From positions 1 to 64,000 of the forward strand of contig CALIEB010000014.1 in the NCBI GenBank assembly GCA_938022205.1: a stretch of 64,000 nucleotides of DNA, written 5' to 3'. A program made the translations under genes and the position numbers. The stretch is from an uncultured Anaerolineae bacterium. Lineage in GTDB: Bacteria; Chloroflexota; Anaerolineae; Aggregatilineales; Phototrophicaceae. How positions within the stretch are numbered: the first letter of the stretch is position 1; each line of letters begins with the position of its first letter. A model generated the notes under the pieces. It searched no databases. It worked only from the letters and a program-made list of their open reading frames with translations, and had not been told where the DNA came from. Positions 33,880 to 42,173 of the stretch are shown in pieces.

Positions 33880-35424
33880 ATGAGCCAGCGCATCGAATAC
33901 ATTCAGTTGGCAGCGGGAGACGACGTGCCGCACGTGCGTGACCGTCTCTCCTTCATTCGCGGCAAGCGCGTGCTGATTATCTGGCCCGAACAGGGTACAG
34001 CTCTCACGCGCAAACTTGACCTCGTGCTTATTCAGCGCGAGGCGCGCCGCCGTGCCATTCAGCTTGCGCTGGTTACGCATGACCCCTTAGTCACCGCGCA
34101 CGCACACGAGCTAAACATCAGCGTCTTCGAGACCATCGGCGCGTCGGAAAAAGCGCGCTGGAAACGCGGGCGCACCAAAGTTTTCGTGCAACGTCACCAC
34201 AAGCCCGAAGACAGCCCCACGCCGCAGGAGCTGCTGCCTGTCGCAAGCCGCGTGCGTGTGCCACGTGCGCGCACGTCCGCGCTGCGCTTCGTCTTAGAGC
34301 GCACGTTGGTGCTGCTCTTGCTGTTGGGCGTGCTGGCAACGTGCAGCTATGTTGTGCTGCCCAGCGCGACCATCACCCTCACGCTGGCGACGCAAACGCT
34401 AACGACCGACACGCTGCTCATCGCCGACCCCAACGCGAGCGACATTGACATAGAAGCCGCCGTGATACCGATGACACGCCTGCGTGCTACCGTGCAGAGC
34501 AGCGGCACGGTCGCCACCAGCGGTATCACCCGCACAGCAGACACCATCGCCATTGGCATTGTCACCTTCACCAACCAGACCGCCAACGCCGTGACCATTC
34601 CTGCCAGCACGACCGTCAGCACCAGCGCAGGCACACCCATTTTGTTTAAGACCATCACCGAAGTGACGCTGCCGGCAGGCATTGGCGAGCGCGTCGATGT
34701 CGGCGTAGAAGCCATGCAAAGCTCGGCGGGCAGCGTCGGCAACGTGGGCGCAGGGCTGATTAACACAGTTGTTGGACCGCTGGAAAATGTCGTAAGCGTG
34801 CGCAACCTCAACCCGACGACGGGTGGCGAAAGTCGCACCTTTGCTAGCGTCACGGAGCAAGACCGCGACTCCTTATTGGCACGGCTGCGCGGACAACTGC
34901 AAGCCAGCGCGTACAGCGAAATGCAAACACAGCTTAGCGAAAGCCAGCTCATCATCATTGAAACTATTCGCATCGTGGAAGAGCGCGAGGACTGGAAGGC
35001 GTTCAGCCACAACGTGGGCGACATCAGCGACACTCTATCGCTGACGATGCGCGCTGTTGTCGAGGCAAACGTCATTGACGACCGCTTTGCGCGCCAAATC
35101 GTCTTCGCACAGCTTTCGGCACAAAAGCCAGCGCGCTACTTGCTCGACCCCGACAGCTACCAATACACGCGCGGCGCAGTGCAAGACATCACCCCAGAGG
35201 GGCGCGTGCTGTTCAGCGCGCAGGGCAGCGTCGTCGCCCGCGCCCAAGCCGACCTAAGCCTGCTCCAAGAGAGCCTGAGCGGCAAATCCTTATCGGAAGC
35301 GACGGCTTTGTTGCGGCAAACGGTGCCGCTTGCCGCTGACCCGCGCTATCAAACGTTTCCCGACGGCATGAACGTGCTGCCGCTGTTGCCCATTCGCATT
35401 ACGCTTACGGTGACTTACCCATGA
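33880..35424 (+). CDS. Baseplate J/gp47-like membrane protein
   Basis: 514 residues. A cytoplasmic N-terminal domain (1-130) is followed by one membrane segment (about 143-162) and an extracytoplasmic part. Residues about 220-300 resemble the phage baseplate J family: F-T-N-Q-T-A-N-A-V-T-I-P-A-S-T-T-V, then a G-x-V-G-N-V-G-A-G turn. I see no other phage genes, so this is a chromosomal homologue placed between alaS and ruvX. Function is unknown; its start 6 nt after alaS and 4-nt overlap with ruvX (ATGA) indicate an operon. Confidence 0.72.
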   Translation: MSQRIEYIQLAAGDDVPHVRDRLSFIRGKRVLIIWPEQGTALTRKLDLVLIQREARRRAIQLALVTHDPLVTAHAHELNISVFETIGASEKARWKRGRTKVFVQRHHKPEDSPTPQELLPVASRVRVPRARTSALRFVLERTLVLLLLLGVLATCSYVVLPSATITLTLATQTLTTDTLLIADPNASDIDIEAAVIPMTRLRATVQSSGTVATSGITRTADTIAIGIVTFTNQTANAVTIPASTTVSTSAGTPILFKTITEVTLPAGIGERVDVGVEAMQSSAGSVGNVGAGLINTVVGPLENVVSVRNLNPTTGGESRTFASVTEQDRDSLLARLRGQLQASAYSEMQTQLSESQLIIIETIRIVEEREDWKAFSHNVGDISDTLSLTMRAVVEANVIDDRFARQIVFAQLSAQKPARYLLDPDSYQYTRGAVQDITPEGRVLFSAQGSVVARAQADLSLLQESLSGKSLSEATALLRQTVPLAADPRYQTFPDGMNVLPLLPIRITLTVTYP

Positions 35425-35852
35425 GTGGACGACTGCTAGGTGTCGATCACGGGATAAAGCGCATTGGCTTAGCCATCAGCGACCCCAACCGCATGCTGGC
35501 GCGTGAGCTTAAGGTGCTGAAGCGCACCACGCGCGAGGCTGACTTTGCTGCGCTGCAAGCCATCATCGCCCAAGAAGGCGTGGTAGGCATCGTCGTCGGC
35601 ATGCCCACACACGACGCACCCACCGACGCACACACACAAGCAGACACGGTGCGCCTGTGGCTTACGCGCTTGCGTGACTACACTAACCTGCCTATCGTCG
35701 AGTGGGACGAAAGCCTCACGAGCGAAGACGCGCGCGCACTCGCCCGACAGCAGCGGCGCAAGCCCGACGCGCCAATTGATGACCTTGCCGCACGCCTCAT
35801 GCTGCAAAGCTATCTCGACGCGCTGCATGACGGCTTAGCCACGTTTCCCTAA
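35421..35852 (+). CDS. ruvX: Putative pre-16S rRNA nuclease / Holliday-junction resolvase-like (YqgF)
   Basis: 143 residues, RNase H fold. G-V-D-H-G-I-K-R-I-G-L-A (about 6-17) carries the first catalytic Asp, V-V-G-M-P (about 58) the second strand, and D-E-S-L-T-S (about 96) and D-D-L-A-A-R-L-M-L (about 123) the others. The enzyme trims the 5' end of 16S rRNA. It overlaps the upstream gene by 4 nt and is followed by mltG, a recurring bacterial pairing. Confidence 0.92.
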   Translation: MSGRLLGVDHGIKRIGLAISDPNRMLARELKVLKRTTREADFAALQAIIAQEGVVGIVVGMPTHDAPTDAHTQADTVRLWLTRLRDYTNLPIVEWDESLTSEDARALARQQRRKPDAPIDDLAARLMLQSYLDALHDGLATFP

Positions 35853-35921
35853 CGCACGCTGCGCGCGCCACGAATTTTTGCTACAATAGGCACACACAAC
35901 AAACAAGGACAACCATCAAGC

Positions 35922-37025
35922 GTGCTGCGCCTTCTCAAATGGTTTATCGTGCTTAGCCTCTTCGGGCTATTCGCTCTCGTTGTCGCGGTAGGCTTTTTGT
36001 ACATCGTTTCTGGCGGCAACATCAGCGACTATGTGCAAAAGTCGCTGCTACGCCTGACGCTGGCAAGCCGCGCCGAAGAGCTGAACACGCCCTACGGCAC
36101 CGACGACACACCCATCCGCTTCACCGTCCAATCGGGCGACACAGCCGCCCGCATTGCGCGCAACCTTGCCGACAGCGCGCTCATTCGCGATGCCGCGCTC
36201 TTCGTCGATTACTTGCGCGCTGAAGGCATCGACACACAAATTCAGGCGGGCATCTACTTCCTCAGCCAAAACCAAACCATCCCAGAAATCGCCCACGCCC
36301 TGCTGGACGCACGCAACAGCAGCATCACGTTTCGTGTGCTAGCCGGAACGCGCAGCGAAGAAGTGGCACAAGCCATTGACGCGACGCGCAAATTTGCCTT
36401 TAAGGGCGCGGATTTTCTGGCACTCGTGCAAGCGGGCGCGCCGGTTGACCCTGTCTTTGCCGCGTTGGTTGGGCTGCCAGCGGGCGCGTCCTTAGAAGGC
36501 TTCTTGTTCCCCGACACGTATATCTTGCCGCCCAACATCACCGCCCAAGAGCTACGTGACCAACTGCTCGCTGCTTTTCTGAGCGCAGTCGGCAATCAGC
36601 TCATCACAGACATCAACGCGCAAGGCTACAGCATGCGCGATGCCGTCACGCTCGCTTCCATCATCGAACGCGAAGCCGTGTGGGCGGACGAACACCCGCT
36701 CATCGCCAGCGTCTACCGCAATCGTCTCGCCATTGACATGCTGTTGCAAGCCGACCCCACCGTGCAGTACGCCCTCAACGGCGCGCGCGGCACATGGTGG
36801 CCCAACATCACACAGTCAGACTATCGCGGCGTGCAGTCGCCGTATAACACGTACTTGTACAAAGGGCTGCCGCCTAGTCCGATTGCAAATCCCAGCCTGT
36901 CTGCCATTCGCGCAGCCATTTATCCTGCTCAAACCAGCTACTACTACTTCAGGGCGCGCTGTGACCGTTCCAACTATCACAACTTTGCGACCACCTATGA
37001 GCAGCATCTGGCAAACGGTTGTTAG
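35922..37025 (+). CDS. mltG: Endolytic murein transglycosylase
   Basis: 367 residues from a GTG at 35922, with AAGGAC upstream. A single N-terminal membrane helix (about 5-27) places the catalytic part outside. The YceG/MltG fold has a LysM-like part (about 60-110) and the catalytic Glu in L-A-S-I-I-E-R-E-A (about 244-252), followed by A-S-V-Y-R-N-R-L and D-P-T-V-Q-Y-A-L. It cleaves nascent peptidoglycan glycan strands and limits their length. A GTG start and an extended -10 (TGCTACAAT at 35879) lie upstream. Confidence 0.93.
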   Translation: MLRLLKWFIVLSLFGLFALVVAVGFLYIVSGGNISDYVQKSLLRLTLASRAEELNTPYGTDDTPIRFTVQSGDTAARIARNLADSALIRDAALFVDYLRAEGIDTQIQAGIYFLSQNQTIPEIAHALLDARNSSITFRVLAGTRSEEVAQAIDATRKFAFKGADFLALVQAGAPVDPVFAALVGLPAGASLEGFLFPDTYILPPNITAQELRDQLLAAFLSAVGNQLITDINAQGYSMRDAVTLASIIEREAVWADEHPLIASVYRNRLAIDMLLQADPTVQYALNGARGTWWPNITQSDYRGVQSPYNTYLYKGLPPSPIANPSLSAIRAAIYPAQTSYYYFRARCDRSNYHNFATTYEQHLANGC

Positions 37026-37716
37026 CCTGCTGCTCTTGCTAACGGGCTGCGCGGTCTTGCCCACGCCACAAACGGGAAGAATAGTGCTGTTCGCGCCGTT
37101 CGAGGGGCAACACCGCGCCGTTGGCTACAACGCGCTGTATGCGGCACGCCTCGCGCTAGCTGACAGCGGCACGCGCACCGTCGACCTCCTAGCAGTCGAC
37201 GACGGCGGCACGCTACAAGCTGCCCTGCGCCACGCCCGTGCTATCGCCACTGACCCGCTCGTGCGCGCGGTGCTGCTAGTCGGACAACACGCCACCACGC
37301 CCGAAGTGCAAAACACACTCGGACACCCAGCCCTCATCGTCGGCGCATGGGGGCATGTGCCGGCTAACGCGCAAACGTTTGTGCTGAGCAGCGCGTTGCT
37401 GGCAGAGGCGGACGACAGTGACGCTTACGCACTAGCGGTGCTGCCTTATTTGGCGGACGCGCCTACTTTGCCCACCTTTCGCAGCAGCGGGCAGCCCGCC
37501 GCCCCCATCTTTGCGCAGCGTTACCGCGAAAGCGCGCCGCACACGCCTGCTCCTAATCATCTCGCCATGCTCACATATGACGCGATGCGCCTGCTGCTGG
37601 TCAGCATCGAGCAAGGACAGCCGCTAAGCACACTAACCTACAGCGGCATGAGCGGCACGCTGCGTTTTCGCGACGGCTATTGGCAAGACGCACCCATTAA
37701 CAGGCTTACCCCCTAG
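36997..37716 (+). CDS. Small lipoprotein with type I periplasmic-binding-protein fold, shortened
   Basis: 239 residues from the ATG at 36997, which overlaps the end of mltG by 29 nt in another frame; the frame is open further upstream, but only as a shadow of mltG. A signal peptide with lipobox L-L-T-G-C (about 14-18) makes it a lipoprotein. A-P-F-E-G-Q-H-R-A-V-G-Y-N-A-L-Y-A-A-R-L-A-L-A-D is like the opening of Leu/Ile/Val-binding-type proteins. The family is usually ~350-400 residues, so the middle part looks deleted; the C-terminal M-L-T-Y-D-A-M-R-L-L segment is retained. Ligand unknown. Confidence 0.65.
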   Translation: MSSIWQTVVSLLLLLTGCAVLPTPQTGRIVLFAPFEGQHRAVGYNALYAARLALADSGTRTVDLLAVDDGGTLQAALRHARAIATDPLVRAVLLVGQHATTPEVQNTLGHPALIVGAWGHVPANAQTFVLSSALLAEADDSDAYALAVLPYLADAPTLPTFRSSGQPAAPIFAQRYRESAPHTPAPNHLAMLTYDAMRLLLVSIEQGQPLSTLTYSGMSGTLRFRDGYWQDAPINRLTP

Positions 37717-39038
37717 CGCGCGGTCGCTTCAATCACGCCGTAAAACAGTGGCAGCGGCGCGGTAGGCGCATCCGACAGCGTAAAGGCAGCTTTTACAAGT
37801 GGCAGTGCCTCCTCAAGGCTGCTGGTGCTGTTAGCGTAAACTGTCGCTAGTCGGTCGCCCTGCTGCACCTTGTCACCGACTTTGACATGCACGACCACGC
37901 CAACCGCATGGTCGACGGGGTCGCCTTTTTTTTCTCGCCCCGCGCCTAGTGCCAGCGAGGCTTGGGCAACGCGCAGGGCTTCACACGCCGCTACATGTCC
38001 ACCGCGTTCGGCGTAGAGCGTGTGCGCGTGTTGCGCTTGCGGCAACAGCGCAGGGTTATCGACCATGCGCACGTCACCGCCCTGCGCTTCAACCATCGTA
38101 CGGAAGCGGTCGAACGCTTCGCCGTTGGCGAGCTTCGCAGCGAGCATGCGGCGCGTTTCGTCCTCATCTTGCCATTGCTTGCCGCGACCAGCAAGCCGAA
38201 GCATCTGCCACGCCACTTCTAGGCAGTGTTCGCGCAGGTCAGGCGCGCCGCCGCCTTGCAAGGTTTCAATGGCTTCTTGTACCTCTAGCGCGTTGCCGAC
38301 AGCGTAGCCAAGCGGCTGATTCATGTCTGAAAGCAGCGCAACGACATCGCGCCCTGCGTCCGCGCCAATATTCACCATAAGCTGCGCCAGCGCACGCGCA
38401 TCTTCAAGCGTGTGCATGAACGCCCCACTGCCCCATTTCACATCCAGGACAATGCCGTTCGCGCCCGCCGCCAACTTCTTGCTCATGATGCTAGCGGCAA
38501 TCAGCGGCAAGCTCGGCACAGTCGCGGTGACATCGCGCAGCGCGTAAAGTTTGCCGTCAGCAGGCGCAAGCTCGCCCGTTTGCCCGCATAGCACCAAGCC
38601 ATGTTGCTTAGCAAGAGCGCGAAACTCCGCATCGCTCAAACTCACGCGGTAGCCCGCAATCGATTCAAGTTTGTCCAACGTGCCGCCGGTGAAGCCCAAG
38701 CCGCGCCCGCTCATCTTAGCGACAGGCACACCGCACGCCGCTACCAACGGCAGCACGATTAGCGTGGTTTTGTCGCCCACCCCGCCCGACGAGTGCTTGT
38801 CCACCACATAGTCTGTAATGTCCGACAAGTCCATCATCATCCCGCTGTGTGCCATCGCCAACGTTAGCTGCACCGTCTCGTCACGAGTCATACCGCGAAA
38901 GTAAATCGCCATCAGCAGCGCGGACGCTTGGTAGTCGGGAATGTCGCCATTTGTGTAGTGCTGAATAAAGTGCGCTATTTCCTGTTCAGTGAGGGCGTGT
39001 CCGTCACGCTTTTTCTCAATAATGTCGACCATGCGCAT
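37713..39038 (-). CDS. pdp: Pyrimidine-nucleoside phosphorylase
   Basis: 441 residues from ATG 39038 (M-R-M-V-D-I-I); an earlier start at 39047 is possible. Splits thymidine/uridine/deoxyuridine with phosphate. Signature near residue 80: K-H-S-S-G-G-V-G-D-K-T, and S-G-R-G-L-G-F-T-G-G-T-L-D-K-L-E near 110 binds phosphate and nucleoside. Two-domain protein with C-terminal lipoyl-like PYNP_C (about 340-440). Could be deoA (thymidine phosphorylase). Its stop overlaps the lipoprotein stop on the other strand by 4 nt. Confidence 0.92.
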   Translation of the reverse strand: MRMVDIIEKKRDGHALTEQEIAHFIQHYTNGDIPDYQASALLMAIYFRGMTRDETVQLTLAMAHSGMMMDLSDITDYVVDKHSSGGVGDKTTLIVLPLVAACGVPVAKMSGRGLGFTGGTLDKLESIAGYRVSLSDAEFRALAKQHGLVLCGQTGELAPADGKLYALRDVTATVPSLPLIAASIMSKKLAAGANGIVLDVKWGSGAFMHTLEDARALAQLMVNIGADAGRDVVALLSDMNQPLGYAVGNALEVQEAIETLQGGGAPDLREHCLEVAWQMLRLAGRGKQWQDEDETRRMLAAKLANGEAFDRFRTMVEAQGGDVRMVDNPALLPQAQHAHTLYAERGGHVAACEALRVAQASLALGAGREKKGDPVDHAVGVVVHVKVGDKVQQGDRLATVYANSTSSLEEALPLVKAAFTLSDAPTAPLPLFYGVIEATAR

Positions 39039-39168
39039 AAAATACATCGCTCCCGTGTGTTGTTTTGGCTATTGTACTTTGCCCATGCTATCCTAGCAAT
39101 AAAGTGGTAACATTTGCGCGTTAAAACAGCCTTGTTTACACGTGTTCGCAAGTCGAAAGAGAAGCCCC

Positions 39169-39858
39169 ATGTCACAAACAGTCAACAAATCAAGCACCAT
39201 CAGCCAACGCACCTTGTTGATTGGCATCGTTGTCGCCGCAATTGCTGTAGCAGCTGTCTTGATTGTCGTGTCTTCGGGAAGCGGGCTAACCGGCTCCGGC
39301 ATCGATTACGCCGCACTGCCACAGTTTCGCACCGCCGACGGTGGCTTTGTGCTTGGCAGTCCTGAAGCTCCTGTGACGCTGGTTGTGTTCGAAGATTTTC
39401 GCTGTCCCCACTGCCAAACGTATGAGGCAGAGTTAGAACAATTCGTCAAAGAGTACGTTGCGAAAGGCAAAGCCCAGCTCGAGTTTCGCATGATGATGTC
39501 GACCAGCCGCAGCCCACTCATGTTCCAACTGCTGCAGTGCGCCGAAGAAATTAAGCCCAACAGCTTTTGGAAGGGGCGCGAGCAGCTGTTCACAATGGCG
39601 CGACGCGGTTTCAACGACGCGACCAGCCCGCGCGAGTTTGCCGCCAGCTTGGGCATTGACTACAACAAGGTGCTGGACTGCGTGCCAAATGCGCGCCAAT
39701 TCGTCACTGACCAAAACGTTGCCATCTCAACAGGCGTGAGCGGCACACCAACCGTTTTAGTGCGCTACAATGGCGGCACGCTGCAGAACCCACCTGTACA
39801 GCTTGGGCCACGTCCGTCTATCGCGCAAATTCGCAGCTTCATGGCGCAGTTTGAATAA
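39169..39858 (+). CDS. DsbA-like thiol oxidoreductase, membrane-anchored
   Basis: 229 residues from the ATG at 39169. One membrane helix (about 14-36) anchors it outside. Thioredoxin fold with the redox motif C-P-H-C (about 84-87, in F-E-D-F-R-C-P-H-C) and cis-Pro in S-G-T-P-T-V-L (about 198). The C-P-H-C dipeptide is the DsbA/BdbD type, so the enzyme probably introduces disulfides in exported proteins. A DsbB/VKOR partner is not adjacent. Confidence 0.88.
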   Translation: MSQTVNKSSTISQRTLLIGIVVAAIAVAAVLIVVSSGSGLTGSGIDYAALPQFRTADGGFVLGSPEAPVTLVVFEDFRCPHCQTYEAELEQFVKEYVAKGKAQLEFRMMMSTSRSPLMFQLLQCAEEIKPNSFWKGREQLFTMARRGFNDATSPREFAASLGIDYNKVLDCVPNARQFVTDQNVAISTGVSGTPTVLVRYNGGTLQNPPVQLGPRPSIAQIRSFMAQFE

Positions 39859-39933
39859 ACGCGAACATATGCCATACTTGCACACAAGCAGCTTGGACAT
39901 GTTTTCAGTAGTTGATAGAGAAAGCGACCTCTT

Positions 39934-40860
39934 ATGACGCATCCGTCTTTTTATAATCCCGCTAGCGTTGGCACGCTCTATACGCCCAACACCGCCCAAG
40001 CCATTGCGGAAGGCAGCCAAGCAGGGTTCACGCCCGCCAGCAGCGACACACGCCGCATTGCGCTCTTGCTGATTGACGCGCAAGTGGATTTCGTGCATAC
40101 AGATGGCGCGCTAAGCGTGCCTAACGCGGTAGAGGACGCGCGCCGCACGCTGACTTGGATTTACCAACACGCCGCCCAGCTGACGACCATCGCCGCCTCG
40201 TTGGATAGCCACCTGCCTGTGCAAATTTTCTCGCCATCGTGGTGGGCAGACGCGACGGGCAGCCACCCCGCACCTTTCACGGTCATCACCCATGCCGACG
40301 TGAAGAGCGGGAAATGGCGACCGCTCTACGAAGCAGCATGGTCAATCGAGTACGTCGAACGACTAGAAGAGAACAGCAAGAAGCAGCTCATGATTTGGCC
40401 CTACCACACGCTCATCGGCACGATAGGGCAAACGCTTATTCCGCCGCTTTACGAAGCGATTGCCTACCACGCCGCCGCTCGCAAGACGCAGCCGCGCTTT
40501 CTGCTCAAAGGTGATGAGCCGCGCACTGAGCATTACTCAATTCTCGAGCCAGAGGTCAAGCTGCCCGACCGCCCCGAGCTAGACTTTAACGCCAGCTTCA
40601 TGGACGCGCTCGCCAACGACCACGACCTCATCTACATCGCCGGACAAGCCAAAAGCCACTGCGTATTAGAGACGGTTAGCTCGATGATGCGCTACTACGC
40701 CAATGCTCGGCATCAGATTGCCAAGCTGCGGCTGCTGACCGACTGCATGTCGTCGGTAGCGCATCCCGAGATTGACTTCGACGCGCTGGCAAACGAAACG
40801 TTCCAACGCTTTAGCGCGCAAGGGCTAACACTCGTCACCTCGCAGGACGCGCTCGGTTAG
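39934..40860 (+). CDS. Isochorismatase-fold cysteine hydrolase (nicotinamidase-like)
   Basis: 308 residues, longer than the usual ~210. Catalytic Asp in L-L-I-D-A-Q-V-D-F (about 46-54) and nucleophile Cys in A-K-S-H-C-V-L-E-T (about 232-240) are present. The W-P-Y-H-T-L segment near 152 resembles the nicotinamidase W-P-x-H-C motif. An extra ~100 residues lies between these motifs and C-terminal. Adjacent and convergent is the nicotinate phosphoribosyltransferase, which would use its product if this is a nicotinamidase; the substrate remains an inference. Confidence 0.78.
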   Translation: MTHPSFYNPASVGTLYTPNTAQAIAEGSQAGFTPASSDTRRIALLLIDAQVDFVHTDGALSVPNAVEDARRTLTWIYQHAAQLTTIAASLDSHLPVQIFSPSWWADATGSHPAPFTVITHADVKSGKWRPLYEAAWSIEYVERLEENSKKQLMIWPYHTLIGTIGQTLIPPLYEAIAYHAAARKTQPRFLLKGDEPRTEHYSILEPEVKLPDRPELDFNASFMDALANDHDLIYIAGQAKSHCVLETVSSMMRYYANARHQIAKLRLLTDCMSSVAHPEIDFDALANETFQRFSAQGLTLVTSQDALG

Positions 40861-42173
40861 TCACGCCAAAACGCCTCATCAAGACCCGCCAGCGTTCGCT
40901 GGGGCATTCGGCGCGTTTTGACGAGGCGCGCTTGCGTCTCGTCATATTGAAACAGCGGCACATAGTCGGGGTACACTTCGCCCGGTGGATACTGCCATTC
41001 AGCCACCTCAACCAACGCTAAAGAGCCGCGCCGACGCTTGAGTGCTACAACAAACGGCAGCCGCTGATAGAGCGCGGTGACCATTGCTTCAGGCTGGCTT
41101 CTGTCGGCAAAACGCGCCACCATGCTGAGTGCGCTGCGCAGCCGCTTCGCGTCCGCCGTGCCGCGAAATGCCCAAATCTGGCGCGGCACAACCTCATATT
41201 GCAGCAAAGGCGCAATGGCTTCTACTTCGTCGGCACGCACCTCGTCCAAAAGAATGCAGTCGGGATGTGCATCTAAGGCGGCGCGCACGCACTCTGCAAA
41301 CGATACCGTGCTGCGCTCGCCTTTCGCCCAACGGACTAGATAGCGCGGCGCGCCCTCAGGCATGGCTAGCTCACCTGCCCGCTCGACACTGGCTGTCATG
41401 TTAGGAAGATAGGACAGCAGCGCAGAGAGGAGCGTCGTCTTGCCGCTTTCGCTCTCCCCCACAACGACAAAGCCATGCGGCGAAGCAGCGAGAGCGCGCA
41501 AGAACGTCGCCACGTCGGAGGTCAGCACGCCCGCCTTTTGCCAATCATCCAGCGTAACGGGCTGCAGCGGGTGCAAGCGCACATCTGCGCTAATTTCTGC
41601 CGAGAGCGGCGGAAAAACCACGCTCACACGCACGCGCCGCCCTTTCACCACCAGCCCAAGCTCGAGGATAGGATGTTCAGGACGCTGCTCGGTGTCGGCA
41701 TCACGCAGCATCTTCAAGACCGTGCGGCGCAGGTGCGCTTGCCCATCAAATACACTCGGCACAGGCGTAAGCTCGCCACCCGCGCCATAGCGCACCGACA
41801 ACTTGTGCGCGCCCTCGAGCGCAATGGTCGTCACCCGCTCGTCCTCAAAGTAGGGGTCAAGCCCGCCATAGCCAAAAATTTCGCTGTACGCCATTGCCAG
41901 CAGACGCGCGCGCTCGGATGGACTGAGCCGCACGCTCTCGACCGCAAAGACATACTCGCTGATTTCACGCAGAATAGCGCGCCGCTGTGTCACGGTCTCA
42001 AAGGCACGCGCCCGCTCAGACATCTCATCAAACTCGGCGTTAAACTGCTCGATAATGCGCTCCAGCAGCCCCCCTATCGAGACCAGTTTGCCGGGCAGCG
42101 ACGGTACAAACTCCGGCAGCTGTTCGTTGCTGCTTTCTTCTTCAGGGGGCGGCACATCAAACCCATCTAGCAT
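40857..42173 (-). CDS. CpaF/VirB11-like secretion ATPase, solitary
   Basis: 438 residues. Walker A G-E-S-E-S-G-K-T-T (about 222-230), Walker B-like I-L-L-D-E-V-R (about 295-301), His/Arg box region R-G-T-A-D-A-K-R-L (about 325), and an N-terminal domain typical of the CpaF/TadA family. These power type IV pilus-like or type II/IV secretion. No tad, pil or secretion structural genes accompany it here. The ATG overlaps the stop of the upstream nicotinate phosphoribosyltransferase by one nucleotide (TGATG), implying coupled translation. Confidence 0.85.
   Translation of the reverse strand: MLDGFDVPPPEEESSNEQLPEFVPSLPGKLVSIGGLLERIIEQFNAEFDEMSERARAFETVTQRRAILREISEYVFAVESVRLSPSERARLLAMAYSEIFGYGGLDPYFEDERVTTIALEGAHKLSVRYGAGGELTPVPSVFDGQAHLRRTVLKMLRDADTEQRPEHPILELGLVVKGRRVRVSVVFPPLSAEISADVRLHPLQPVTLDDWQKAGVLTSDVATFLRALAASPHGFVVVGESESGKTTLLSALLSYLPNMTASVERAGELAMPEGAPRYLVRWAKGERSTVSFAECVRAALDAHPDCILLDEVRADEVEAIAPLLQYEVVPRQIWAFRGTADAKRLRSALSMVARFADRSQPEAMVTALYQRLPFVVALKRRRGSLALVEVAEWQYPPGEVYPDYVPLFQYDETQARLVKTRRMPQRTLAGLDEAFWRD

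Noticed and set aside
33880-35424. Prophage remnant because of the baseplate-J-like domain
   Set aside because: No capsid, terminase, integrase or tail genes; the neighbours are alaS, ruvX and mltG in an overlapping operon.
36640-36996. Longer start for the small lipoprotein inside mltG
   Set aside because: The extension is the shadow of mltG coding; the lipobox sits 14 residues after the ATG at 36997, as expected for a true start.
40857-42173. Tad pilus or type IV secretion cluster
   Set aside because: Only the ATPase is present; no CpaE, TadB/C, pilin or secretin genes nearby.
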